A stretch of 11,236 nucleotides of DNA from positions 1-11,236 of the forward strand of contig JASLBO010000324.1 of assembly GCA_030146605.1 (NCBI GenBank), read 5' to 3'. Position numbers and translations under genes: made by a program. The notes below the pieces were generated by a model, which saw nothing but the letters and a program-made list of their open reading frames with translations, did not search any database and was not told where the DNA came from. This stretch comes from Sphingomonas sp. GTDB lineage: Bacteria; Pseudomonadota; Alphaproteobacteria; Sphingomonadales; Sphingomonadaceae. The stretch's first letter is position 1, and each line of letters starts with the position of its first letter. Of the stretch, positions 1-7,323 are shown piece after piece.

Positions 1-2
1 GC

Positions 3-1355
3 GTGTTTCTCGCGCGGCTGGCGCTGCCGGTCTATGCGATAGTCCCCTTCATCGCGGACAAACGCACCGGCGCGGCGGTGCTGATCGCGGCGGCGTTGTT
101 CCATTACGGCCTCAATGCCATCGGGGCTTGCAGCTGGAACAGCTGGATGCGCGATCTCGTGCCCTCCGAGCGGCTCGGCCGCTTCTTCTCGCGCCGGACG
201 ATGTATGGCACCGCGGTGAGCGCGGCCGCGACGGTGGCGGGCGCCTTCGCGCTCGAACGCGCGGCAGGCGACCGGGGGATCGGCGACCAGATATTCGCCG
301 CCTTGTATCTGTTCGGCTTTCTCTGCGGCCTTGTCAGCACTGCGGCGCTGGCGCGGGTGCCCGAGCCGCGCATGCCGCCGTCCAGCGGCGGCGCGCCGAT
401 GCTTCAGCTGCTCGCCGAGCCGCTGCGCGACCGCAACTTCCGCTCGATGCTGCGCTATCTGGCCAGCTGGCAGTTCGCGGTGAACCTCGCGACGCCATTC
501 TTCACGGTCTATGTCGTTCGCGAGCTGGGCTTCAGCATGGGGTTCGTGCTGGTGCTGAGCTTCATCAGCCAGATGGCCAATCTTGCGGTGATCCGCGGCT
601 GGGGCGGGCTCAGCGACCGCTTTGCCAACAAATCGGTGCTGGGCGTGGCGACGCCGCTCTTCATCCTGAGCATAGCGGCGATGGCATTCGCCAGCGAAGT
701 CGACGGCCGGACTGCGCGCATGGTCTATCTGGTGGTGTTGCACATCGTCATGGGTGCCGCGGGCGCGGGGGTCGGCCTCGCTTCGGGGAACATCGTCCTC
801 AAGCTGAGCCCGCCGAGCGGCGCTACCGGATTTCTGGCTTCGAACGCGATGATCGGCGCTGTCGCGGCGGGAGTAGCGCCGGTGATCGGCGGCTTGGCGA
901 GCGACTTCTTCGCGGCGCGCAAGCTGAGCCTGGCGTTGCGCTGGACGAGCCCGTCAGGTGCGGCCGAATTCGGCGTGATGTTCACCCATTGGGAATTCTT
1001 CTTCCTGATCTCGGCGGCCATGGGGCTGTACACGCTCTACCGCCTCGCGACGGTCCACGAACCCGGGGCGGTGGGGAGCCGCGAGGTCGTGGCGCACATC
1101 CTGTCCACGACGGCGCGTACGCTGGGCAATGCGTCCTCGGTTTCGGGGCTGCGCAATGCGATGGTGTTCCCAGGTGGCGAGCTGATCAAGCTGCGCGAGC
1201 TGCGGATACCGCTGCTCGAGAATTTGCAGCACATCGTTCGCGATCGCTTCGGCTGGGGATCGCGCGAGGCGGCGATCGGGTCGATGCTCGATTCGAGCTA
1301 CGAGACGCCGGCGCCCGAACCTTCGCTCAACCAGCTTCTCGCACGGCTCAAATAA
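3..1355 (+). CDS. MFS transporter, 5'-truncated by window edge
   Basis: This is an inner-membrane major facilitator superfamily permease, partial at its N-terminus because the frame is already open at the window edge. The GTG at position 3 is only the first possible start codon and is unlikely to be the real start. About ten hydrophobic segments can be counted in the 450 visible residues, so one or two helices of a 12-helix permease are probably missing. A charged loop containing LVPSERLGRFFSRR (about residues 52-65) resembles the cytoplasmic loop between helices of MFS proteins, and GGLSDRFANK (about 199-208) is a second such loop. After the last helix (about 330-350) there is an unusually long hydrophilic tail of roughly 100 residues. 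It ends at TAA and converges with the GH5-like gene, with 9 bases between them. The substrate cannot be read from sequence. A sugar or glycoside is a guess from the neighbouring glycosidase. Confidence 0.85.
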   Translation: MFLARLALPVYAIVPFIADKRTGAAVLIAAALFHYGLNAIGACSWNSWMRDLVPSERLGRFFSRRTMYGTAVSAAATVAGAFALERAAGDRGIGDQIFAALYLFGFLCGLVSTAALARVPEPRMPPSSGGAPMLQLLAEPLRDRNFRSMLRYLASWQFAVNLATPFFTVYVVRELGFSMGFVLVLSFISQMANLAVIRGWGGLSDRFANKSVLGVATPLFILSIAAMAFASEVDGRTARMVYLVVLHIVMGAAGAGVGLASGNIVLKLSPPSGATGFLASNAMIGAVAAGVAPVIGGLASDFFAARKLSLALRWTSPSGAAEFGVMFTHWEFFFLISAAMGLYTLYRLATVHEPGAVGSREVVAHILSTTARTLGNASSVSGLRNAMVFPGGELIKLRELRIPLLENLQHIVRDRFGWGSREAAIGSMLDSSYETPAPEPSLNQLLARLK

Positions 1356-1364
1356 CCCGGGCGG

Positions 1365-2513
1365 TCACGCTGCCCTGGCGTTCCGCCGGCTTTCTCCGAT
1401 CCGTGCGGCATGGGCAGCGTCGCCGGTGATCTCGAGCAACGGCCAGTGCGGGGTCCGCGCGTCGATTGCGCTCAGCAGGCGGAGGAGTTCGATTTCTTCG
1501 GGATCATGCGCAACGCCGCCTGCGTCGAAGATGTCGTGGAACCACTTTTCCTGAAGACCCGCGAGATTGGGGTTCTCCCACGATTCCCAAGGCAGGTGCG
1601 TCTGCGTCTTGCCGCGTACCAGCCCCCAGCAAAAGGCGCCGATGCCGCTTGCCTTGGCTACCGGCAGGATCGCTTCGAAAGTGCTTCCCGCGGGGCGCGC
1701 CATGAATTCGGTGCAGAGCAAAGGCCGGCCGAATGCCCGCAGCCAGTCGGCCCGCTGGGTGAAGTCCGCCGCGTCGCCATAATTGTGGAAGGAAATCAGG
1801 TCCGAAAGCGCGGTCTGCGCGTGCTGGAGCGGCGACAGCCGCTCAGGGGACGACCAGTCGCCGAGCCAGATTGCACTGGTCAGCGGCTGGATCGGATCCA
1901 TCGCGCGCGCCCAGCCGAACGCCGCGCGCAGCAAGGGCAGGACCAGATCGGCCTTGGCGGCGAGCTCGCCTGCATCGCAGAGTGCGACCTCGGGTCCGTT
2001 ATCGGGTTCGTTCCAGATGTCCCAGGCGAGTACCCGTGGGTCCTGGCCGAAATGGCTGACGATCCCGCGGACATAAGCCTCGAGCCGGGCGCGCTGCGCC
2101 GGGTCGCGCAATGCCGGGACACCGGGCGACTGGACCCAGCCCGAATTATGGACGCCGGGCTTGGGCTGGGGCTGCGGGCCGAGCGCGGGTTCGGGATGCC
2201 AGCACGAATCAAACAGCACCAGCATCGTGCGGATGCCGTGACGGTCCGCCGCCGCGAGGAAGCGATCGATGCGCGATGTGAACCCGGCGGAATCCTCGAG
2301 CCAGAGCAAATCGTGCAGATAGACGCGGACCGCGTTCATCCCCACCGACGCGGCGAGCGCGAGCTCCTCCTCGATCACCGGCAGGTCGAAGCTTTCCGAC
2401 TGCCACATCTCGAGCTGGTTGATCGCATTCGAAGGCGTGAAATTGCACCCCATCAGCCAAGGCTGGGCGGCCCACCAGGTATTGGCCGCCTTCGCCGTCC
2501 ATTGCTCGCGCAT
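1365..2513 (-). CDS. GH5-like glycoside hydrolase (cellulase/1,4-beta-xylanase-like), cytoplasmic
   Basis: This 382-residue protein is a (beta/alpha)8-barrel glycosidase of clan GH-A, closest to GH5-like proteins usually annotated as cellulase family or 1,4-beta-xylanase. The acid/base glutamate is seen in WDIWNEPDN (Glu169), and the probable nucleophile in LLCTEFMARP (Glu269). The 100-residue spacing suits a retaining GH-A enzyme. The N-terminal PWLMGCNFTPSNAINQLEMW stretch is characteristic of this subgroup. There is no signal peptide, so it probably acts in the cytoplasm on an oligosaccharide or glycoside that has already been imported. The start is supported by an AAAGGA ribosome binding site 6 bases upstream of the ATG. 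A perfect dyad lies just upstream of that site. The convergent MFS permease on the other strand may be a functional partner, but they are not in one operon. The exact substrate is unknown. Confidence 0.88.
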   Translation of the reverse strand: MREQWTAKAANTWWAAQPWLMGCNFTPSNAINQLEMWQSESFDLPVIEEELALAASVGMNAVRVYLHDLLWLEDSAGFTSRIDRFLAAADRHGIRTMLVLFDSCWHPEPALGPQPQPKPGVHNSGWVQSPGVPALRDPAQRARLEAYVRGIVSHFGQDPRVLAWDIWNEPDNGPEVALCDAGELAAKADLVLPLLRAAFGWARAMDPIQPLTSAIWLGDWSSPERLSPLQHAQTALSDLISFHNYGDAADFTQRADWLRAFGRPLLCTEFMARPAGSTFEAILPVAKASGIGAFCWGLVRGKTQTHLPWESWENPNLAGLQEKWFHDIFDAGGVAHDPEEIELLRLLSAIDARTPHWPLLEITGDAAHAARIGESRRNARAA

Positions 2514-2529
2514 CTCACGTCCTTTGCCT

Positions 2530-2552
2530 CAAACCAGCATCGGCCTGGTTTG
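2530..2552. promoter_or_regulatory. 8-bp-arm dyad upstream of the GH5-like gene
   Basis: The arms CAAACCAG (2530-2537) and CTGGTTTG (2545-2552) are perfect reverse complements separated by 7 bases. The dyad sits 17-39 bases upstream of the GH5-like start codon, just before its ribosome binding site. It has no T-tract, so it is not a typical intrinsic terminator. It could be a repressor operator or a hairpin in the 5' leader; which one is unknown. A smaller dyad, ACTTAG-AGC-CTAAGT, lies at 2566-2580. Confidence 0.5.
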
Positions 2553-2579
2553 CGTCAGAATCGTAACTTAGAGCCTAAG

Positions 2580-2936
2580 TCTGAATTGCGGATTTATACG
2601 GCATTGTTCGGCCAGCAAAACGACATGGCACCCGCCTGCGATCTGATCCGCGGACTGCCGGCAGGCCTGGTGCCGGCCGACCGCGCCTATGACGCCGACA
2701 GCCTGCACGATCTCATCTATGAACCGGTCATCCCGCCCCGGCGCCACCGCACCTGCCGGCACCGCTATGACCGGATCGCCTACAAGCAACGCTGGGGCAT
2801 CGAAGGCTTCTGCGCAAAGCTCAAGCAATGGCGCCGCATCGCAACCCGATACGACAGACTCGCCGCCAACTTCCTCGGCTTCATCAAGCTCGCTAGCATC
2901 ATGCTGTGGCTCAAATTATCAAATCGTCACCAAAGC
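2580..2936 (+). pseudogene. IS5-family transposase remnant (C-terminal third)
   Basis: A plus-strand frame here reads as about 115 residues of the C-terminal end of an IS4/IS5-type DDE transposase. The second catalytic aspartate motif is present as ADRAYDAD, and the Y-(2)-R-(3)-E-(6)-K signature is exact in YKQRWGIEGFCAKLK, followed by RRIATRYDRLAANFLGFIKLASI, split here as RRIATRYDRLAAN and FLGFIKLASI. The N-terminal part with the first aspartate is absent, there is no start codon with a ribosome binding site, and no in-frame stop follows: the frame runs on into the antisense of the regulator gene. A few residues appear missing between DLIYE and VIPPRR compared with relatives (from memory of the family). 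The remnant fills the otherwise gene-free 2514-2936 stretch. It is inactive. Boundaries are approximate. Confidence 0.85.
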
Positions 2937-3377
2937 CTAGCGTTGGAGCTTGGTGGCGAGGATGACCGACGAGGTCGTCCGCTCGACGCCTTCCATGGCG
3001 CCGATCAGGTCGAGCAGGTCGTTGAGCCGGTTGACATGCGGCGCCTCGACGGTCGCAATCAGGTCATATTCGCCCGAGATCGCATGGAGGCCGGTGACCT
3101 CGGGCATAGTCACGAGCTGGTCTTGCGTCGCCTGCGTGGCCTTGGGGTAGACCTTGATCATGACATGGGCGCGGACCTGACGGCGGTCATACTCCTCGCC
3201 GAGCCGGACGGTGTATCCGACGATCGTCCCGTGGCGCTCCATCCGCTCGATGCTGCTGTAGATGGTGGTGCGCGATACGCCCAGCGCGGTGGCAAGCTCT
3301 GAGACATTGCGCCGGGAATCCTCGCGCAGCAGCGCGAGCAGCTGCAGATCGATCTCCTCCGGCGGCCGGGCGGTCAT
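2937..3377 (-). CDS. Lrp/AsnC-family transcriptional regulator
   Basis: This 146-residue DNA-binding regulator has the two-part Lrp/AsnC architecture. Residues of about 8-55 form the winged helix-turn-helix, with NVSELATALGVSRTTIYSSI as the recognition region. Residues of about 68-142 form the RAM/ligand-binding domain, with the conserved ISGEYDLIATVEA core. Such proteins are usually octameric or dimeric and respond to amino acids. The ATG overlaps the TGA of the upstream peptidase gene by 4 bases (ATGA, 3374-3377), so the two are co-transcribed and probably translationally coupled. The likely targets are its own operon and the divergent TonB receptor-M20 operon (inference from position). Its stop codon lies at the border of the transposase remnant, and the last few residues might have been altered by that insertion. 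Confidence 0.93.
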   Translation of the reverse strand: MTARPPEEIDLQLLALLREDSRRNVSELATALGVSRTTIYSSIERMERHGTIVGYTVRLGEEYDRRQVRAHVMIKVYPKATQATQDQLVTMPEVTGLHAISGEYDLIATVEAPHVNRLNDLLDLIGAMEGVERTTSSVILATKLQR

Positions 3378-4384
3378 TGCGGTGAAGGCGCGGCTGGCGG
3401 CTTGGGGGCGCCGAACAGGCGTCCGCCCGCCACGTGTGCCGTGCCTTCAAAGGCAGGGGCGGTGACGCGCAGGCTGTTCAGGTCGAACCCGCTATCGGGG
3501 CCGATGCCGGTGACCTGCACCGTTGGCCAGGTGAGCGGCTTGCCAGGCTTGAGCACGGCTCTGCCTTTTGGCTGGACGAGCCACGCGAAGCCGCCGTTGC
3601 GCGTCCGCAGCTTCGCGGTGCCGTCAGCCTCGACGCAGAGCGCGCTTTCCTCGTCGACCCCTATCCCGATCGCCTTGGCATCCTTTTGCCGCGCGGCGGC
3701 GAGGAAGGCGATCAGGCGCCCCAGCCGATCGCGCGCGTTGAAATGGGTGTCGGTCACGACATGCGCGAGGCGCGGCATGCGGAGGAAGTCGGTCACCAGG
3801 GTCACCGCCGGCCCCGCCGGGTCGGCGAGCGCCGTCGGGCTGTCGATGCTGCCGCCGTCCATCGCGCCATATGCGGTGCCGCCGAGGATCGCGAGCCCGG
3901 CGCTGGTGCCGGCGATCGGCCGGTCCTTGCGGACATGCGCGTTCAGCAGCCGGGCGACCGGGGTGCCTTTCCAGTAGCGGACATAATTGGCCTGATCGCC
4001 GCCGGCGAGGAAGATCCCGTCGGCATGTTCGAGGATGCCCAGCACGCGCGGGTCGCTCGCCGCGGCGCGATCGCTGAACACGATCGTCTGCACCGACAAT
4101 ACGCCGCCTATGTCGCGATAGATCTCCTCGCCGGCATCGCCCGCGCCCGATGCGCGCAGCACGACGATATGGCCGTGCCCCGCACGCCCGGCGAACCAGC
4201 GGAAGGCGCCTCGATCCCATTCGCCACCGCCCATCAGCATCAGCGCCTGCGCGGTGCGCCCGGGCGTCGGCGCGGCGACATCGCCTATCTCATAATAGGC
4301 ATAGCCCGCCGGCGTCTGCGCCGATGCGGGGGCCGCCAGCAGCAAAGTGGCGAAGGTTGCCCACAGCCGCAACAGTGTCTTCAT
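3374..4384 (-). CDS. Secreted cyanophycinase-like peptidase (family S51)
   Basis: This is a serine peptidase of family S51, the cyanophycinase/peptidase E fold. Known cyanophycinases cut the beta-Asp-Arg polymer cyanophycin into dipeptides. A Sec signal peptide (MKTLLRLWATFATLLLAAPASA, roughly 22 residues, cut before Q) places it in the periplasm or outside. The motifs follow the family order: LMGGGEWDRGAF, FLAGGDQANYVRYW, nucleophile elbow GTSAG (Ser161), DTHFNARDRLGRL (His214) and GIGVDEESAL (Glu245/Glu246). About 70 extra residues follow the catalytic core, making it longer than the cyanobacterial enzyme as I recall it. I chose the ATG at 4384 because AAGGGG lies 8 bases before it. The ATG at 4390 has only 2 bases of spacing. 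The downstream regulator gene overlaps its stop by 4 bases. A different isoaspartyl or iso-peptide substrate is possible. Confidence 0.88.
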   Translation of the reverse strand: MKTLLRLWATFATLLLAAPASAQTPAGYAYYEIGDVAAPTPGRTAQALMLMGGGEWDRGAFRWFAGRAGHGHIVVLRASGAGDAGEEIYRDIGGVLSVQTIVFSDRAAASDPRVLGILEHADGIFLAGGDQANYVRYWKGTPVARLLNAHVRKDRPIAGTSAGLAILGGTAYGAMDGGSIDSPTALADPAGPAVTLVTDFLRMPRLAHVVTDTHFNARDRLGRLIAFLAAARQKDAKAIGIGVDEESALCVEADGTAKLRTRNGGFAWLVQPKGRAVLKPGKPLTWPTVQVTGIGPDSGFDLNSLRVTAPAFEGTAHVAGGRLFGAPKPPAAPSPQ

Positions 4385-4390
4385 GGCCAT

Positions 4391-4494
4391 AGCCCCTTCA
4401 AATCGTTCGAAACAGCCGTGCAGTTTGCATTTTTATTGTTTCAATTTGCAGCGCAACGCTATCATTATGTCAACATAACAAAGGGGGATCGCGC
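4391..4494. promoter_or_regulatory. Divergent promoter region between peptidase and TonB receptor genes
   Basis: This AT-rich intergenic stretch stands out from the GC-rich genes around it and must drive both operons. Visible elements are a perfect dyad TTATGT-CA-ACATAA (4465-4478); a small dyad ATTG-TTT-CAAT (4435-4445); and two TTTGCA copies (4424-4429 and 4445-4450) exactly 21 bases apart, i.e. two helical turns. On the minus strand a consensus TTGACA (4473 to 4468) is followed after 17 bases by a weak TGCAAA. On the plus strand TTGTTT (4436-4441) and TATCAT (4460-4465) are a weak candidate pair. The phased, AT-rich repeats fit an Lrp/AsnC target, which is an inference. The receptor's ribosome binding site is GGGGGA at 4483-4488, 6 bases before its ATG. 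Confidence 0.55.
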
Positions 4495-7323
4495 ATGCGT
4501 CATCGGATTATCGCTTCGGCATTGGCAGGTACCGCCTTGTGCGCATTGGCGGGACAGGCCGCGGCACAGACGGCGCCAGCCGACGAGGCGCCGCAGGACG
4601 TCGCTGCACAGGAAGACGCCGACACCGAGATCGTCGTGCTCGGATCGCGCATTCCCCGGGTCCAGGCCGAAGGGCCGGCGCCGGTCACCACGATCACTTC
4701 CGAAGACATCTTGCGCAACGGCTATCAAAGCGTGCCCGACGTGCTGCGCGCGATCACCCAAAATGGCGGCGAGACGCAGAGCCAGCAGAGCTTCTCGGGC
4801 GCCGACTTCACCCCCGGCGCGCAGCAGGTCGATCTGCGCGGGCTCGGCCCCAATCACACGCTGGTGCTCGTCAACGGCCGCCGCATCGCCGACTTCCCGC
4901 TGCCTTATGGCGGCAACAGCAACTTTACCGACATCTCCAACATCCCGGTCGGCCTGATCGAGCGCGTCGAAGTGCTCAGCGGCAGCGCCTCGGCGATCTA
5001 CGGCTCCGACGCGATCTCGGGCGTGGTCAACTTCCAGCTCAAGTCGAAGCCCGACGGCACGCGCATCGACTATCGCGCCGGCTTTACCGAACATGGCGGC
5101 GGCAGCTCGCAGCGGCTTTCGCTCACCACCGGCTGGGAGACCGGCGGCTTCCACGGCGTGGTCGGGGTGGAATTGCTCGATCAGCGCCCGCTCTGGGCCT
5201 ATCAGCGCCGCCTCCAGGATTCGTCGGCGGACAGCCCGACCACCGAATATCCGATCGCGCGCCGCAACTTCCTGCGCACCGACGAGGATAACGACTATCT
5301 CGATCCCGGTGCCGCGGTCTGCGCCTCGCTCGCCAGCCTCAACGGCGGCACGACCTATCATGCCAGCCGCCCCGAATATGGCTATGACATCGCCAACGAC
5401 GAATATGTCGACGGCCGTTATTGCGGCAGCAACGAAGCGATCGGCTATGGCACCACGATCAGCGAGCGCCGCGCCGCCAGCCTCTATGGCGCGATGGGCT
5501 ATCATCTCGGCGACAATGCCGAGCTCTTCATCGACGTGCAGGCCAGCTATTCGAAGCTCAAGCTGTTCCGCGATGTGCTCGACTGGCAATATGTCGCGCC
5601 CGACGGCAATGAGGAAGGCACCTTCTTCAACCCCAACATGCCCGCCGACCTGACCTATAGCGGAGATCAGCTCGACAATTGGTACCGCCTGTTCACCCCC
5701 GAGGAGATGGGCGGGCTCGACAAGGGCATGACGCGCAACCGCTCGTTCACCTACAACATCACGCCGGGCATCCGCGGCAAGCTCGGCGGCGGCAAATGGA
5801 GCTATGAGCTCGCCTACAACCACGCCGAATACAGCTCGAAGATCGGCTTCCCGCAGGTCGTGATCGGCAAGGCGAACGATTTCTTCCTCGGGCCGCAGAT
5901 CGGCGAGGAGAACGATTATCCGGCCTTCGACGCCGACATCGCCCGCCTCTACAAGCCGCTGACTCCGGCCGAATATGCGTCGATCACCGCGGTCTCGACC
6001 TATCGCCCCAAGACCTGGGTCAACAATGTCTCGGCGACGATCAACACCACCGAACTCCTCCAGCTTCCCGCCAGGCCGGTGGGCTTCGCAGCGGTCGCCG
6101 AAGTGGGCGATCAGGGCTATGAGATGAACCCCGATCCGCTCGCGCTCACCCAATATTATGTCGGACTGATCGATTCGGACGGGAAGGGCACCCGCCAGCA
6201 TTGGGGCGTGGGCGGCGAGCTTCGCGTGCCCGCCTTCACCTTCCTCGAGCTGAGCGGCGCCGGCCGCTACGACCATTACAGCTTCGCCGGAAACGGCTTC
6301 GGCAAGTTCACGTACAATCTCGGCGCCCAGCTGCGTCCGGTGAAGAGCCTGTTGATCCGTGGCGCCTATGGCACGGGCTTTCGCGCCCCCGATTTGCATT
6401 ATGTCTTCAAGGGGCCGGGCAACACCCATACCGGCGGCACCGATTATTATCTGTGCGGACAGGAGGGCGCGGAGATCGGCGACTGCCAATATGACGATGT
6501 CGATTTCATCGCCCGCCACAACGGCAATCGCCGCCTGCGGCCCGAAACCTCGACATCGCTCAATGCCGGCTTCGTCTTCCAGCCGGCCCGCAACTTCGAT
6601 TTCTCGGCGGATTATTTCCGCGTGAAGATGCGGAACCAGGTCCTCAACATGCGGATCGACACGATCTTGCGCGACGAAGCCGCATGCCGCCCTGGCGCGG
6701 GCGGCGTCGCCCCCGAAGCCGATCCGACCTCGCCGACCTGCATCGATGCCATCGCCCGGGTCCAGCGTTATGCCGGCGGCGCGCTCGCCGGGGAGATCCA
6801 GTCGGTATCGATCAACCCGATCAACATCGCCGAAGAGACCACCGACGGCATCGACATCGCCATGCACCTCCGCGTGCCGACCGCAGGGATCGGGCAATTC
6901 TCGCTCGCGGCGAGCTACACCCATGTGTTCAACCACACGATCCGGCAATATCCGGGCGACGCGCAGATCGACAAGCTCGCCTTCGACAGCGGCTATTACA
7001 TCCCGCGCGACAAGGGCACCGCCAGCCTGACCTGGGATCTCGGCCGCTTCTCGACCACGCTCAACGGCCAGCGCCTCGGCAGGCTGCCCAATTACGCCGA
7101 GGAAGCCTATATAAAGGCGAGCTATTTGTTCAACCTGTCGGCGCAATATGATCTGACCGATCGGATGCGCGTGTCGGGCACGGTAAACAACCTGTTCGAC
7201 CAGAACCCGATCAAGGACCGGACGTACAGCAGCTATCCCTATTACGATATCTCGTGGTTCGACGGCGTGGGTCGCAGCTTCTACCTTCAGCTGACGTACA
7301 AGATGGGCGGAGCGAAGCTATGA
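4495..7323 (+). CDS. TonB-dependent outer-membrane receptor
   Basis: This 942-residue protein is an outer-membrane, energy-coupled importer. It has a Sec signal peptide (first 25 residues, ending GQAAAQ), a probable TonB box around residues 45-50 (TEIVVLGSRI), and a plug domain (about 55-180) with VLVNGRRI and the closing RVEVLSGSASAIYGSDAISG. The rest is a beta-barrel of alternating aromatic residues, ending RSFYLQLTYKM. Several cysteine pairs in the extracellular loops (for example near CGQEGAEIGDC) suggest disulfides, as is common in large-substrate receptors. There is no N-terminal signalling domain and no sigma/anti-sigma pair nearby, so control is more likely by the Lrp-type regulator. 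The M20 gene overlaps its stop by 4 bases. Together with the divergent S51 peptidase, this suggests uptake of a peptide or polypeptide fragment. An iron or glycan ligand is not excluded. Confidence 0.95.
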   Translation: MRHRIIASALAGTALCALAGQAAAQTAPADEAPQDVAAQEDADTEIVVLGSRIPRVQAEGPAPVTTITSEDILRNGYQSVPDVLRAITQNGGETQSQQSFSGADFTPGAQQVDLRGLGPNHTLVLVNGRRIADFPLPYGGNSNFTDISNIPVGLIERVEVLSGSASAIYGSDAISGVVNFQLKSKPDGTRIDYRAGFTEHGGGSSQRLSLTTGWETGGFHGVVGVELLDQRPLWAYQRRLQDSSADSPTTEYPIARRNFLRTDEDNDYLDPGAAVCASLASLNGGTTYHASRPEYGYDIANDEYVDGRYCGSNEAIGYGTTISERRAASLYGAMGYHLGDNAELFIDVQASYSKLKLFRDVLDWQYVAPDGNEEGTFFNPNMPADLTYSGDQLDNWYRLFTPEEMGGLDKGMTRNRSFTYNITPGIRGKLGGGKWSYELAYNHAEYSSKIGFPQVVIGKANDFFLGPQIGEENDYPAFDADIARLYKPLTPAEYASITAVSTYRPKTWVNNVSATINTTELLQLPARPVGFAAVAEVGDQGYEMNPDPLALTQYYVGLIDSDGKGTRQHWGVGGELRVPAFTFLELSGAGRYDHYSFAGNGFGKFTYNLGAQLRPVKSLLIRGAYGTGFRAPDLHYVFKGPGNTHTGGTDYYLCGQEGAEIGDCQYDDVDFIARHNGNRRLRPETSTSLNAGFVFQPARNFDFSADYFRVKMRNQVLNMRIDTILRDEAACRPGAGGVAPEADPTSPTCIDAIARVQRYAGGALAGEIQSVSINPINIAEETTDGIDIAMHLRVPTAGIGQFSLAASYTHVFNHTIRQYPGDAQIDKLAFDSGYYIPRDKGTASLTWDLGRFSTTLNGQRLGRLPNYAEEAYIKASYLFNLSAQYDLTDRMRVSGTVNNLFDQNPIKDRTYSSYPYYDISWFDGVGRSFYLQLTYKMGGAKL

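Noticed and set aside
2572..2939. AGCCTA direct repeat (2572-2577 and 2934-2939) as target-site duplication of the IS remnant
   Set aside because: It is only 6 bases long, longer than usual IS5-type duplications of 2-4 bases, and the left end of the element is missing, so a chance match is likely.
1410..3302. 630-codon plus-strand open frame
   Set aside because: It fuses antisense of the GH5-like gene, the transposase remnant and antisense of the regulator gene. Only the middle part (about 2580-2936) is real coding history.
3434..4957. 507-codon plus-strand open frame across the peptidase gene and the divergent promoter
   Set aside because: It is antisense to the S51 gene, then out of frame with the receptor, and has no recognisable domain.
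4465..7146. 893-codon open frame on the minus strand opposite the TonB receptor gene
   Set aside because: It is a shadow of GC-biased third positions. The translation is low in complexity and matches no family, while the plus strand encodes a full receptor with signal peptide and plug.
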